DNA from: Diogma glabrata
Lineage: Eukaryota; Arthropoda; Insecta; Diptera; Cylindrotomidae
Assembly: GCA_963693315.1 (NCBI GenBank)
Contig: OY856188.1
Location: 269,819,114-269,883,113, forward strand
DNA length: 64,000 nucleotides
Reading direction: 5' to 3'
Below, piece by piece: positions 48,832-60,262 of this stretch; within the stretch, counting starts at the first letter, position 1; each line of letters opens with the position of its first letter. A program made the position numbers and the translations under genes. Below the pieces are notes generated by a model. The model did not search any database. It was not told the DNA's origin and saw only the letters and a program-made list of their open reading frames with translations.

Positions 48832-49155
48832 ACAGTCTCTGGGTCCCGCCAATTTCATGTGATAATTGCCACATATTTTATACTTCATGAGGTGCCAGTC
48901 CTTGACGAGCCCGCAAACTTTTGTTCTGCGATTTTTCGTTCGGCAAGCTTCGAAGCCCCATAGTTAAAAAAAAAAAAATTGCAAGATCTGGGCAATCGGC
49001 ATTTTTCGGAACTTGCCGAACGAAAAAGCGGCCGAATCGAGAAAAATGGCAGAACAAAAGTTTTCGGACTCGTCAAGGACACGCGCCTCACGAAGTATAA
49101 AATATGTGGTACTCATCACACAAATTCAGCGTGGGCACTGGGCCCAGGGACTATT
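48832..49155. mobile_element. Fold-back element (family B), short copy
   Basis: The left arm (CTCTGGGTCCCGCCAATTTC, CACATATTTTATACTTCATG) and right arm (GCCTCACGAAGTATAAAATA, GTGGGCACTGGGCCCAGGGA) are inverted copies, meeting around a T/A-rich centre near 48965. It lacks the GACAATAGCAGACA core found in 52028-52588. The two opposing frames (48885-49091 and 48979-49203) are by-products of the inverted repeat. Confidence 0.8.
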
Positions 49156-49644
49156 AGAAAGTGGCTTAGTGAGAAAGTGGCTTACTTAGAAAGTGGCCGA
49201 TAAATAAATTTGGTAAATTTCAAAATTTGTAGAAAATTTAATCAATATGCTAGCAATCTCATCTATAAACAAATATAGTAACCTCCTAGAAATTAGGACT
49301 AGGTATCTGTGTTTAGGGGTAAGGAGTGGAAAATGTAACACGAATTTTTTGGGAACCGGTCGAGTTTAAGGAATTTTTTAAGGAAGATTGCAATTCTTTT
49401 ATGTAATTTGAATAACCCTTGGTATATTTGGCTTTCGTATATTTCTGAATCTGCTTTATTTTTATTCTGTACCAGACTAAAAGTAAAATGAATTTTAAAC
49501 GAAAACTACTATGGTCTGTCTGAAATTTGTTGCTCTGTGTTTTTAGATGCTATAAGCTGCAAGTGAAAAACAGAATTTTGGTTGACTCGTTTAAGTGTCA
49601 AGAATAGTTTAATATTTTAACGATTTCAATTTTGAGATTGATTG
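49156..49644. other. No recognised gene
   Basis: Contains a short direct repeat, GAAAGTGGCTTAGTGAGAAA with AGTGGCTTACTTAGAAAGTG (49158-49198). Otherwise unassigned. Confidence 0.45.
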
Positions 49645-50770
49645 ATTGGTAGATTTCATATAAAAAATCTATCTATTGAGTTTAGAAATATCATTTTTTT
49701 TAATAAAAAGTGTTGTATCATTGCTCAGTTTACATGTAATATTCAAAATATTTCCGAAAAAAAGTAATATTGTCGCTAACTTTTTGTCAGTCTAAGCGAG
49801 CATGAAGCACCTGTAATTGATCAAGCCGGTGTAGATATTGAGTGTCTTGCATTTCTCTAAGAGATCTGTGGATTGGAAAATATAAATAGCTTCGTCGGGT
49901 TTACAAAAAGCCAAAGAGTTTACAAGAAGCTGTAGGCTCAAAACTTCTCAACTTTCTCACTTTGATTTTGCTATATGTTTCTGTTCAAAACTAAAGCAAT
50001 TGCACAATATCAGTTTTCTTACAAGAGCTAAATATTTTGTTAAACTTAATTAACACAGATTGACGTCTTGATATCTTGGAGGACGTTTCAATTCAATTTT
50101 TTAGGTTAGCTCTTGTTTTGAAATAAACCAATTTTTGAGTGAAAAAAGGCTATTCCGTTTTTTTGAGCTCATATTTTACAAAACAAACAAATTCAATATA
50201 TTAATGGAACAAGTGCATAGTAAATATATTAAGAAACTTTAGAGCTATTTTTTGTAAAAATTCATCAATTCATCATCTGAAAGTTTCACGCCATAAATTT
50301 TGAGCAAACAATGATTTTAAATTTCTTGGAGTGTATAGAAAATTCAATTCCCTTTCTTTTTAGTTAAAAAACACCAATATTGGTGCAAGTTGCACCAAGT
50401 TATTCAAGTTTTCCTAAAAAAATTCAAAACTCAAAATTTGGAAGAAAATTGTTTACTTAGAATAATTTTAATTCTGCAACATAATTGAATATCTCAAAAA
50501 CAAGAGGTACCCTAAAAAAATTTACATATCATATAAATATTTTGTGTTCAGCTGAAATCCATACGAAATGTTGGGTTTTATTTCGGAAGACAAAAAAAGT
50601 TCAAAATTTGTTAACTATTGTTATTTTTATTTTTTGTTTTCTGGAAAATTACATTTGAATATTTACTAACAAAAAATATGACAGGTTTGGATTCGCCCAA
50701 AATTTGAAGGGGCTGAAATCTCAAGAAGTTTTATATATAGTTCTCGGCAATAGGGCCGAACATCTTTGGA
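49645..50770. mobile_element. Decayed Helentron-like remnants
   Basis: 49645-49680 carries a hairpin TTGGTAGATTTCATATAAA / AATCTATCTA like the start of the element at 29172. 50045-50090 reads GATTGACGTCTTGATATCTT, resembling the 3' end of family A. 50700-50760 reads GAAGGGGCTGAAATCTCAAG, a family A 3' end on the - strand. These may be parts of two overlapping old copies. The assignment is tentative. Confidence 0.35.
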
Positions 50771-52027
50771 AAAGTAGAAGTATTTTATTTCTGATTAGAA
50801 AATTATTAGGAAACACAAAACAACAATGCGTTACAATGCGTGGACACACTTCTCAAAAAAATATAAAATTTTTATAATAAATGGCTGGTATGATGACAAA
50901 CAAAATAATAGGTCAATGATCTTGATCACATTATCGATTCTCGTGATATTTGCAAAAGTTAATTTTCAGTTTTTTTTTAAACCACTAAAATCGTACATGA
51001 AGGAAATTATAAATAATATGAATGAATTACAGAGGTCCAATACTATACTTACAACCAGTGTCGAATTAAACTGACCGTTTTTAACGATATTTAAAATATT
51101 ACATGCACGAAAAGGTAAATGCGTCAATATCTATAGCGGCAACGGTTCTAATTCCATCGACTTTATACCGAGGTTCAACTAATAGTTTAACCGATTTCCA
51201 ACGAAGATCGGTTAACCTGAAATACAAACGATAATACTTTACTAGTCACTTTGGAGGAATATGATAATTAAAGATCACTTGAAGAGAGTATTGAGAGAAA
51301 CTAATTCACCGTTCGAGGAAAAGATAAATCTGCAAATTCAAAATGACTGTCTTTGTGACCAATTTTATTTTTATTTTATTTTTTAAACCATTTTTATTGG
51401 ACATTCTACAACATTGATGTTAAATGAAAATATTCAGCAGAAACAGGGTATCACAGTGGCAACATATTCAACAGATTATGCAACACATTTGTCAACGATA
51501 AAGTAAAGAATATTTGCTTAATTTACAACAATCAGTACCAATTCAACCTAAAATTTTGATAAAAATCCCGGTCAGAGCAAAAAGAGTTTTTCGAGTTTTC
51601 TTGAAAATGTTCAATGCCCCACGTCTTGAAAAATCTTCTAAGAATAAAGCTAAATAAATTGATGGAATTATAGTAATATTGTCATACTGGAAATGTTAAA
51701 CTACAAGCAGTCTATATTCCAGTTCATAAAACAAGACCTTCTTATTTTGGAGAATGTTTAGCAAATCTTTTAAAGGAATTTTTTCTCATATTTTTCGGTT
51801 CAATAAGTTCGGATTAAAGGAGAGAGACCGGTTAAAAGCACACTTATTATTGCATATTCTAAAAACGTTTTAAGCTAAAATTAATTCCAAAACCACAAAT
51901 TTTAAACTAAATGCGTTTTTAAATAGCATCACACTTGACTTGGTTAAAAATTTATGTTTTTTGCATTCATACGATACCCTACTTAACCCGGTAAAAACAC
52001 TTTTTCTAAGCGGCCTAATGATCTATT
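50771..52027. other. No recognised gene
   Basis: The 82-residue frame at 50826-51074 has no family signature. The rest is AT-rich spacer. Confidence 0.45.
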
Positions 52028-52588
52028 AGTCCCTGGGTCCACGCCGATTTCATGTGATGATTACCACATATTTTATACTTCGTGAGGCGCGCCTGTCCTT
52101 GATGACTCCGAAAACTTCTGTTCTGCGATTTTTCTCAAATCGGCCACTTTTTTCTTCGGCAAGCTCCGAAAACTGCTGATTGCCTGCGATCCTTTGAATT
52201 TGCTACCACATTTTTTTTTTAACTGTGGCGGTTGGAAATTTGTTTTAGAACACGAGGATAAGCTTGTCCGACCAAAATGTGTCTGCTATTGTCGAGTCCG
52301 ACATTTTGGTATGTTTGGGTTGTTCGACTAGACAATAGCAGACAAATTTTTGTCGGAAAAAGTTACCCTCGTGTTCTAAATCAAATTTCCAACCCCATTA
52401 GTTAAAAAAACAAAAATTTATAAGATCCCGAGCAATCGGCAGCTTTCGGAGCTTACCGAACGAAAAAGCGGCCGAATCGAAAAAAATGGCAGAACACAAG
52501 TTTTCGAACTCGTCAAGGACAGGCGCCTCACGAAGTATAAAATATGTGGTAATCATCACATAAAATCGGCGTGGGCCCAGGGGACTAT
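52028..52588. mobile_element. Fold-back element (family B), full-length
   Basis: 561 bp with inverted arms of about 250 bp. The left arm begins TAGTCCCTGGGTCCACGCCG, and the right arm, reversed, TAGTCCCCTGGGCCCACGCC. Both contain TATTTTATACTTCGTGAGGC, TTTTCTCAAATCGGCC-like and GCTTTCGGAGCTTACCG-like stretches in mirror order. The core repeats GACAATAGCAGACA in both orientations around GTCCGACATTTTGG. No coding capacity. Unit B of the gene duplication begins inside it. Confidence 0.85.
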
Positions 52589-53080
52589 ATGTAATATTAT
52601 ACAAATCAAATCAAATTTATTTACTGACTTCTGAGCATGCTATACTTATCTCAAATATCAACTCCATAGAATTTATATTTAAGAAATAATCAACGGAAAG
52701 AGACAGTAAGAGAAACACTACAGCTTCAATAATAGACTTTCAGTTACATAATTTTTAACAAATAACAATAACAAAAAATGACCCTGAATATAAGAGAAAC
52801 AAATTGATAATCTCCTAATCTCCACTGTTTTGCAGAAATTCAAGACAAAATTGTATAATTTCGGCTATTTACTTATACTATGTTTAATTATCAATCAGTT
52901 TATTATCTCGCGTCCGTATATTAAATTAATTCTATTTCTATATTATTCATAATCTATAAGTTCCAAGTTGTAAGAACGCGTATTAACTATTTTAAGAAAG
53001 TTATTGTGTTCAAAAAGTGTTTTTAAATTTTTTAAACTTAAATAAATGGTTTAGTTATTGTAATAGTGATTTATTTCAAA

Positions 53081-56000
53081 ATGTTGCAAACTAATGATGT
53101 TGTTTGGCGAAGTTGTTTGATTTTTGGTTTAGTTTTGGGCGCGGCAGCTAAATTAGAATGGCAAGCTAGAGATGCGTTTGATGAAATAAAAGAACAAATG
53201 GATCGTGTAAGCGGAGATAATTGCCAAATACAAGATGCAAAGGATTTGTTTTTGTCAGAAGAAACTGTATCGCATCTTCCTGATATTAGAGAATTTAATA
53301 TAAATCCAACATTTCCAAATAGAACCGACCTTCGCCAACTACATAATATTGCTTTAAGTCGATCATTTTTTTGGAGTTATATATTGCAAAGTAGACTTAA
53401 TAAGCCTGCAGTTACTGATACGCATGACCCTGGCATGATGTATTATTTTCTATCAACTGTTGCCGATGTATCAGCAAATCCAAAAATTAATGCTGGTGCG
53501 GTCTATTTTGCACCACACAATTCATATTCACCATCATATCGTGAATTTTTCAACAAAACATTCCCCAGATTTGCTCCACGAACATATAGGTTGGATAGTT
53601 TTAAGGATCCAAGTCATCTTTTTATGAATACATTTGATGTTCGAGATTTGGGAGCTATTCCCAATAATGCTCAATCAACTGATTATTCTACGGAATTTTA
53701 TAAAATAAATGAATGGTATAGAAAGTGGCTACCGGATAACGACGATAAAAGGCACGACACAAAAACAACATATCAAGTTGAAATACAATACGAGAACAAT
53801 ACAAGTGAAAAATTTATATTCTACGGTCCACCTGGAGCCGATGACACGCCGGGACCTATTAAATTTACTAGACCATATTTTGACTGCGGTAGATCAAATA
53901 AATGGCTGGTAGCGGCAGTATCACCAATAGTTGATATTTTTCCTAGACACACACAGTTTCGGCATATAGAATATCCAAGGTAAGTGAATTAATTCATTTA
54001 TTTGTTAGATTTTAATAAAGGTGTTAAAACTTACGATTATCGCAGATACACAGGTATTTCAGTTTTAGAAATGGATTTTGATAGAATTGATATTAATCAA
54101 TGTCCGAAAGGAGTCGGTAATGAAGGACCAAACAAGTTTGCCGGAACTTCAAGATGCAAAACTGAAACCACAGATTGTGAACCATTACATGGGTGGGGCT
54201 TTCATCGTGGCGGATATCAGTGTCGGTGTCGACCGCAGTTTCGAAGACCAGAGATAAATCGCCGTCCATTCTTAGGAGAAGTGTTGGAAAAAGCAACCGA
54301 TGAGGAATACAACAATGGGTTTAACTGTCTCAAAATTGGGTGTTAGTATATTTTTTTAATGATCTAAACCTATTGTTTTATCAATTTTTTTTATTTTAGC
54401 GGTTCAAAAATTACCTATCAATTGGGACAAGCTACCATCTAATATTCGAAATAAATATCTTGATATCCATCATGAATACAAAAATCATTCAACTGGAGCA
54501 AACTCAGTACATGATGAACGTCTAAATGTTGATGAAGTTTTAAAATTTATTTTGGGAGTTAACCAAAGGAACTGTAAAAATTACAGTCCTGAAGAATTAG
54601 TCTTAACTGACGATTTCAGTTTTGGAGCACATGAACAATTTGAAAATGAAGCGAAAATGGCTGTACGTTTGGCTAATTTTATTAGTGCGTTTCTACAAAT
54701 TACTGATCCAAATGAAATTTACTCTGGAACACGTGTCCCTGATCAACCGTTAACCGAGGATCAAATAATTGGTGAAACGTTAGCGTTAGTTTTAGGTAAT
54801 AATCGAATTTGGTCAGCTGGAACTTATTGGGGAATGAATAAGTTTACGGATCGAACATATTTTGCACCATTTGCATATAAAACTGAAATAAATACACGAA
54901 AAGTAAAAGTTGACGATCTAGCAAGATTAATTAAAAGCGGAGAGATTTATACAGAAAAACCATGGTTTAAATTCATGAAAGAAAAATGGTCGGTCGATTT
55001 TGATTCATTAGAAAAATTCAACATGAAAATGCAAATTCGTCATAACGAAACAGGAGAACATTTACAGAAGTAAGCAAATATTTATTTATTTCATTTCAAT
55101 ATAGTTTTGAGGATTGTGTTTAAAATTCAACCTGAAAATATGGAGGGGCTGAAATCTCACAGCTCTGAGATATCAAGACTTCGGTCTGGGTAAATGATTT
55201 TGATATAGTTTTCGGCAAAAAACTTTTATGAGGACATGGTTTTTAGTTTTGGGCAGCGATGTATATCAAACATAACTCTTTGTTAAAGTACAAGTATTTT
55301 TTATCTCTGTTTAAAAATTTATTACAAAACTAACACGAAACATCAATACGTTGCCGGAAAATTATAATCAAAATTCCAAAAATATTGTTAAATTAAATAA
55401 AATCAAACTTTATCAAAATTCCAAAAATATTCTAAAAATTAGACTAAAATCAAATATTTAAATTTTTTCTAAATTCCAATAATATTTCAAAAATTCTTAA
55501 AAATTCAAACTTTTTCCAAAATTCTAAAAATATTGCAAAAATTATTACAAAATCAAAAATAGAAAATTTTTTCAAAATTCCAAAAATTATAATAATACCA
55601 AAAATTAAAAATTTTTCAAAATTCTAAAAATATTTCAAAAATTCTTACAAAATCAAAAATTAAAACTTTTTCCGGAATTTTAAAACTATTGCAAAAATTA
55701 TTACAAAATCAAAAATACAAACTTTTTCAAAATTCCAAAAATATTTCAAAAACTATAACAAATTCAAAAATTTCCATGTCCAATTTCATTTTCAATTACA
55801 TTTACGTCATAAAAACAGCTACATTTTTTTTCAAAAAAATTGGCTAAAAAATAAATGAAATCATTTTTTGACACACTTGACAACATTTTTTTGACAAATT
55901 TATAATGCCATAATTCTCAATAATAATAATAAAATATCATGTCATACGAACTATTAATTTTATTTTTTTCTAAAAAAAATAGGGTAAAAAATATATAGAA

Positions 56001-57711
56001 ACCTTTCTTTTGACACACTTGACAACATTTTTTGACAAACTTATAATTATTCTCAATAATAATAATAAAATTTCATTTCAAAGAAACAATTTTATTTTTT
56101 TCCAAAAAATTAGGTAAAAAACTAAATAAAAATCTTTTGACACACCTGACAACATTTTTTTGACAAACTTATAATGCCATAATTCTCAATAATAATAATA
56201 AAACTTCATTTCAAACAAACAATTAATTTTATTTTTGTTCCAAAAAATTAAGTAAAAAAAAAAGGAAAATCTTTCTTTTGACACACTTGACAACATTTTT
56301 TTGACAAACTTATAATGCAATAATCTAGTTTTTGATCTCACATACCAATCCCGACCATCAAGATTTCTCCAAATTTAATGTTCCTACTCGTAATCACTTA
56401 AAATGAACGTTTTTTAAGCCAAAAATATGAACATTTGCTATTTTTGACACACATAATGATTTTTTTGACACACTTCCGGTACAGTTATCGAACACAGCGT
56501 CCTTTCGGACCTGTATCTTGTGAATACCTATTTTTAGAAAAAAAAAACTTTTGAAATCCCTCCAGCCGTTTTCCCTGCAGTGTAGGTAATGACTGCGGCC
56601 GGCAGACAGACACACATTTTTTTTTTTTGCTTTTTTAGAATCAGTTGGCCCTAAAACGTCGAGAAATGCCAAAAAAAGTGGGTGTAAGAATTTCACTTTG
56701 AGCTCATGAATGTAATACTTAGGTCTTTTAGACCGAAGTAATACAGGACGTAAAACAGAACCAGATCCACTGAAAGACCACACCTACATCTTTGAAAAAA
56801 CATATTGCAAGACCTTAGGATAGAACAGAATTAGGATAGAACAGTTCTAAGCAAACAATTGAAAGCTTTTGAATTAACATAAAAAGTTCAGTTCAAAGAT
56901 TCGTAGAAAAATGGCATACATTTTAACTTTTTACTAAGCTTTTTTTCCTGTTTGAACAGATCGGTGATTGACCAATAACTATCGAATAAATGTGACGGTA
57001 CATATAAACAGTAAACAGCACAAAAAATTCAATGAACTTGTTAAATGTCCAAGACCACCATTAATCAATATTCATATAATCATTTTAGTATGAAATTATT
57101 TTCTTTACATTTCAGCTTTGAACACTATCCAAATTTCTATCAGGCAGCCAATATTAATCAGGGGCATTGGACTTCTCCGGTATTTGATTGTAACGGGTTT
57201 GTAAAACAATGGTTGATAACATATGCGGCACCGTTCTTCGGTTGGGATAGTTCAAAATCAAAACTCGAATTCAAGTAAAAAAAACACGCACAATTCTTAC
57301 TCAAGAAATATATAAAATTAATAAAAAAATCTTATTTCAGAGGGGCAGTAGCAGTTACCATGGATTTGTGGCCACTTGATATTAATCAATGTCCGGATAG
57401 CGATCATGTTCCAAATGCGTTTAAAAATTCACATAAATGTGATGAACTATCTACTTACGTATGTATCAAAAACTTAACTTCTAAGCCAGTAACTATAATC
57501 AAAAACTTTATTTCAGTGTGTACCAATCTTAGGACGCGGTTATGATGTTGGTGGTTACAAATGTGAATGTCGTGAAGGTTTTGAATATCCATTTGAAGAT
57601 CAAATAACATATTATGATGGACAATTAATTGAAGCCGAATTCCAAAGTGTTGTCAACAATGAAAACTCACGTTATGACATGTTCAAATGTCGTCCAGTTA
57701 TAGCAGAATAA
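53081..57711 (+). CDS. Secreted protein with two Cache-EGF units, GPR158-like receptor ectodomain without 7TM (copy B)
   Basis: Exons 53081-53979, 54046-54341, 54400-55069, 57116-57274, 57341-57458 and 57517-57711; all introns GT-AG; 778 codons. Start: the upstream Met codon of copy A is GTG here (53066), so the ATG at 53081 is the shared start. Residues 1-24 form a signal peptide (VVWRSCLIFGLVLGAAA). About 25-300 is a first Cache-like domain ending CGRSNKWLVAAVSPIVD, and 300-398 holds RIDINQCP and a Cys-rich EGF-like part (GGYQCRCRPQF). About 399-675 is a second Cache-like domain with FDCNGFVKQWLITYAAPFFG, and 675-778 holds LDINQCP, GGYKCECREGFEYPFED and CRPVIAE-stop. The order 'W-x-x-P…C…W-L', 'D-I-N-Q-C-P' and 'G-G-Y-x-C-x-C' is that of the extracellular part of GPR158/GPR179-type orphan receptors and their insect homologues. 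There is no hydrophobic segment after the signal peptide, so it should be secreted. Possible N-glycosylation sites: NRT, NKT, NNT. A role as soluble ligand binder or decoy is inference. Confidence 0.85.
55138..56740 (-). mobile_element. Helentron-like element inserted in intron 3 of copy B
   Basis: 1603 bp present in copy B only. Copy A has CCTAAA directly joined to ATACAGGACG, and copy B has CCTGAAA, the element, then ATACAGGACG: an empty site that fixes both ends. Read on the - strand it starts TACTTCGGTCTA next to its folding partner AGACCTAAGTA. It ends with CAGACCGAAGTCTTGATATC, the hairpin and GCCCCTCCATAT, exactly as at 21907-22683. Insertion is between T and T. It is twice as long as the 21907 copy because of extra tandem units (CTTGACAACATTTTTTTGAC with TCAATAATAATAATAAAA, period about 130-145 bp, at about 55870-56320). 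The 129-residue - strand frame (56394-56783) crosses the element end and is not a gene. Confidence 0.8.
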
Positions 57712-58440
57712 AAACCATTTCTAATGTGATTGGACCATTATGAATTTTAACAATTGCTTTTACTTTTATAATTTCCTACCTCATTTCTATTAATATTTTA
57801 TAAACTTAAAAATCTCAGATTAGTGTAAAATTAAATATTTTATATCAAAAAAAGAAAAGTCAATTAATAAAACAAAAAGCAATGGCTAGTATCCACCTCT
57901 GTAGTATTGACGAGAAATCTGCACAGAATATAAAAGAAATTTATCTGAGGCCATACTACGACATGCGACGGGTATCTGTATAACTAATTCACAAGAGACA
58001 CTGCAGGGGGGGTACATGCGGAGGGCAAAAAGCGGTAATGCCAAAAGACATAACACGAACTGGATTTGAAGTAATGGTGAGTATCTCAGTTGATGATGAT
58101 ATTACAGTGACGCCAAAAAATCGAACTGCTAATTATAAAATGGACATGGATGTTGATCTGGTTTTTTGATACGGTACACTCCGGCTTGTGCATACTACGA
58201 CGTTGAAACCTTTATGCAAGGTCTATCCCCAGTATAAAGCACGACTAAGCTGAATTGTGGTTTCTTTTTCTATTTTTATATTATCTCATTAGCATTTTAA
58301 GATTAACACAATTAAACTTGCAGCATACCAAATCTGCTTCCGCTGAATTATGTCAAGCAATTGTTAGGCGGCATACAAATATACATAGTGCTGATTCAGG
58401 AACTAATAGGTTAATAAAAATCATACCCTTGTCCTGAATG
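57712..58440. other. 3' flank of copy B inside the duplication
   Basis: Matches 46817-47550. No gene recognised. AATAAA overlaps the stop codon and another lies at about 57870. Confidence 0.5.
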
Positions 58441-58659
58441 GTAAAGGAGGCAGGTTATGTGTCGGCTCAGTTACGAAGAATTCTCGTTCGTGCGTATACT
58501 TGTCAAAAGACATATTTTGTACTCTTATACCCAAATGTAGTGGCATAAGATTCCGTTGCTGTTAAATTTATGGTGACTGACGTTGAAAAGTTGACAAAAA
58601 GAAACTTAAAAATCCCATATGAACTGATTGGAGTGAGATCCTCGATAGCTATAAGAGAA

Positions 58660-59216
58660 TGCCTCAACTCAAATGCCCTATACATAGGCTTAGAAAACGA
58701 ACAAAATAAACAACTATGGATTATGCGGGTCTGCTGCACTAAAAAAAATTCTAGGCAACTTCTCTGTCTCCCCTCTTAACACAATCGACCTTGAGAGAGA
58801 GTCTCTGAAGATATTAACATGATGTGTGATAGGACACGGTCCGATAAATCACCATCACCACACCACCACCACAAATTAAGCCTTGCTGCCTCCCACAGAT
58901 GCAGATTCTATAACTCGGAGGCAGAAACAAAGGAACACATTATCTGTAACTGCTCTGAACTTGCATGGCGCAGATACGTTAAACTGGGTCAAGGGAGACT
59001 AGCACTTCCTCTACTCTACCACAAAACATTAGTCTAATCCAGCTAATTAACTATGTGAAAGGACTCGGATTCGACCACATCATATTCGGCGGTAACACCA
59101 ATGTCATCTACAGTATAACATCATCAGGGCTAAGCACAATAGATCTCTAGCTCACAACGCTACTCAAACTAACTAGCTAATTAGTTCAGCTTCGGGACCA
59201 CCTAATAAAAAAAAAG
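58660..59216 (+). pseudogene. LINE C-terminal (CCHC-like) fragment with 3' UTR and poly-A
   Basis: The + strand reads TCVIGHGPINHH in one frame and CRFYNSEAETKEHIICNCSE then LAWRRYVKLGQG in another. This is the region downstream of RNase H in I/R1-type LINEs ('CRFC-x-E-x-E-T-x-E-H-I-L-C-x-C-P-x-L-A-x-R-R…L-G'). It is followed by about 180 bp of UTR and an A run at 59207-59215. Together with 47747-48175 it suggests that one kind of LINE flanked the ancestral gene. Confidence 0.75.
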
Positions 59217-59504
59217 TTGAATAAATTATTTCTTACTCAAACGTTTTTCAACGTTGATCCATCGATCAATAGAATTGAAGGACATTGAAAATGTTGCGAA
59301 TCGGATTTAACAGCATATAATATGGCCTTTTGAAGAGTTTTGTGAGCTGGGTGAGAAAGTGGAGAACATACGATCTCTGCGATGGGCCATAGATTCCTTC
59401 AATCCCTTCAAATCTTCTGGTCCGGATTGAATCTATCCACGCATGCTGCAGAATTGTATGGTCGCCTCATTGAATCATTGTTAAATATATATAGGACATG
59501 TCTA
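59217..59504. other. Short unassigned spacer
   Basis: About 59395-59480 has a weak protein-like + strand frame (LQIFWSGLNLSTHAAELYGR) that may be a LINE scrap. Not assigned. Confidence 0.35.
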
Positions 59505-60149
59505 GCTTTTCAAACTTTTTTAAAAATTCTAAAAATATTCCAAAAATGCGAACCTCTTTTAAAATTCCAAAAATTATAACAAAATCGAAAATTTCTATGT
59601 CCAATTTCATGTTCGATTACATTTCATGTCATACAAATAATCAATTTCATTTTTTCCAAAAATTTGGTTTCAAAAATGAAAATCATTCTTTTGACACACT
59701 TGACAATATTTTTTTGATAAACTTGTAATGCAATAATCTAGTTTTTGATCTCACATACCAAACCCGCACCATCAAGATTTCTCTTGTTCATACTCGTAAT
59801 CACTTAAAATGTACGATTTTTAAACAAAAAAATGCAAATTTCCTTGTTTTGACACACTTGACGATTATTTGACACACTTTCGGTATAGTTATCGAACACT
59901 TCGTCCTTTTGGCTCTTACCATTATTACTTACTATACCATTCCGCTCTTACCAGTATACCTATTAACAGTATATCCATCCAGCGGTTTTCTAGATTTCGT
60001 CGGTTGTGATGGCCGGCAGACAGACACACATTTGTTTTGCTTTTTTTGAATCAGTAGGTCCTAAAACGTCGAGAAATGCCAAAAAAGTGGAAGGAAAGAA
60101 TTTCACTTTTTCTCGAGAATGTAATATTGAGGTCTTCCGGAATGAAGTA
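59505..60149 (-). mobile_element. Helentron-like element (family A), 3'-truncated copy
   Basis: On the - strand it begins TACTTCATTCCGGAAGACCT and follows the 55138-56740 copy (GCCGGCAGACAGACACACAT, AACGTCGAGAAATGCC, CGGTATAGTTATCGAACAC on the + strand). The CCCCTCCATAT end with its hairpin is missing; the match fades near 59505. Confidence 0.6.
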
Positions 60150-60262
60150 ATAATAAGGAAAAGTAAATCTTGCCAAAGAAAAAGTATAGTGTATGACCTA
60201 AAATGTACATTTCCACTCGTATGGAACTTTCGTAAAATCTAGTACGCTTGGTTATACAAACT

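Larger units (their letters stand above)
52262..58661 (+). repeat. Segmental duplication, unit B
   Basis: Matches unit A (43107-48003) in the same orientation: tandem direct duplication with starts about 9.2 kb apart. Differences include a 1603-bp insertion in intron 3, a 68-bp insertion in the 5' flank (about 52778-52845) and a deletion of the LINE endonuclease piece in the 3' flank. Confidence 0.88.

Noticed and set aside
48885..49203. Overlapping 68- and 74-residue frames
   Set aside because: They arise from the two arms of a fold-back element and mirror each other.
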